This document shows positions 4,842 through 5,028 of a stretch of DNA of 5,028 nt, piece after piece. The notes under the pieces are model-generated. The model saw nothing but the letters and a program-made list of their open reading frames with translations, had not been told where the DNA came from and searched no databases. This stretch comes from an uncultured Lachnospiraceae bacterium. GTDB taxonomy: Bacteria; Bacillota; Clostridia; Lachnospirales; Lachnospiraceae. Every line of letters begins with the position of its first letter. Within the stretch, counting starts at the first letter, position 1. The translations under genes and the position numbers were made by a program. The DNA lies in contig CATLGN010000156.1 in the NCBI GenBank assembly GCA_949935685.1, forward strand, positions 1 to 5,028, written 5' to 3'.

Positions 4842-5028
4842 ATGAAGAAAAAAATAATGATTGGGATTGCGGCAGCCGCAATTATAATAACAGGCTTTAT
4901 CTGTTTCTGTATATGGTCCCTTTCCGAATCCGGCAGCACTTATTATTATGGGCAGATTGATAACAGCAAATTGGAACAGACCGAATCAAAGGGCGGTGTG
5001 ATCAGCTTCAGCGGGAATATGGATTATT
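4842..5028 (+). CDS. YxeA/DUF1093-like membrane-anchored small protein (partial, cut by window end)
   Basis: The first 62 codons are visible. A Lys start (MKKK) and a hydrophobic segment (about residues 5-25) make an uncleaved anchor or signal peptide. An extracytoplasmic part follows, with the tract TYYYGQIDNSKLEQ. The aromatic YYxxQI segment directly after the anchor resembles YxeA (DUF1093) proteins, small secreted proteins often found beside peptide-resistance ABC transporters; this match is from memory of the family. No lipobox fits either C21 or C23, so a lipoprotein is unlikely. GGAGG (4829-4833) lies 8 nt before the ATG, and the gap to the second permease is 15 bp, so it belongs to the same operon. 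It might bind the peptide outside the cell or assist the transporter, but no mechanism is established from this sequence. Confidence 0.7.
   Translation, partial: MKKKIMIGIAAAAIIITGFICFCIWSLSESGSTYYYGQIDNSKLEQTESKGGVISFSGNMDY

Noticed and set aside
4688..4960. Plus-strand frame bridging the second permease end and the YxeA-like gene
   Set aside because: It overlaps two better frames with good ribosome sites and has no recognisable domain.

Overview
The window looks like chromosomal or island DNA of a Gram-positive Clostridia-type bacterium, possibly a gut Lachnospiraceae relative. The evidence is moderate GC, strong purine-rich Shine-Dalgarno sites (for example AAGGAGG and AGGAGG) about 8 nt before starts, three tRNA genes without encoded CCA ends, a probable TTG start, and a gene set typical of Firmicute peptide-antibiotic resistance loci. 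The taxonomic placement is inference.

Layout. Positions 1-53 may hold the last codons of an upstream gene. A tRNA cluster follows: Asn(GTT) 54-125, Glu(TTC) 153-224 and Cys(GCA) 239-310. It closes with a clear intrinsic terminator at 320-355. Positions 356-587 are a non-coding leader with a striking 13-bp hairpin (434-470) and only weak promoter candidates. From 588 onward every gene is on the + strand: an OmpR-type response regulator (588-1286), a histidine kinase with a single membrane segment (1290-2210), a 133-bp intergenic control region, an ABC ATPase (2344-3267), two six-helix ABC-2 permeases (about 3260-4045 and 4047-4826), and the beginning of a small membrane-anchored YxeA/DUF1093-like protein (4842 to the window edge).

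How it works together. The ATPase plus two different ~260-residue permeases is the arrangement of lantibiotic/bacitracin-type self-protection transporters (LanFEG/BcrAB/CprABC class). The ATPase also carries Glu instead of Gln in the Q-loop (the 'E-loop' described for LanF proteins). The two-component pair in front presumably senses a cell-envelope-active peptide and switches the transporter on. No peptide precursor or modification enzyme is visible, so this looks like a stand-alone resistance or detoxification module rather than a bacteriocin producer's immunity genes, although the window is short.

The most notable finding is in the HK-ABC gap: four copies of TRCAAGGTT at an exact 11-bp period (2264-2307), immediately upstream of an extended -10 (2310-2318). 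This is the geometry expected of an operator for an OmpR/PhoB-family regulator, and the adjacent response regulator is the natural candidate to bind it. The same motif is absent in front of the regulator gene, which suggests that the regulator activates the transporter operon but does not control its own gene through this box.
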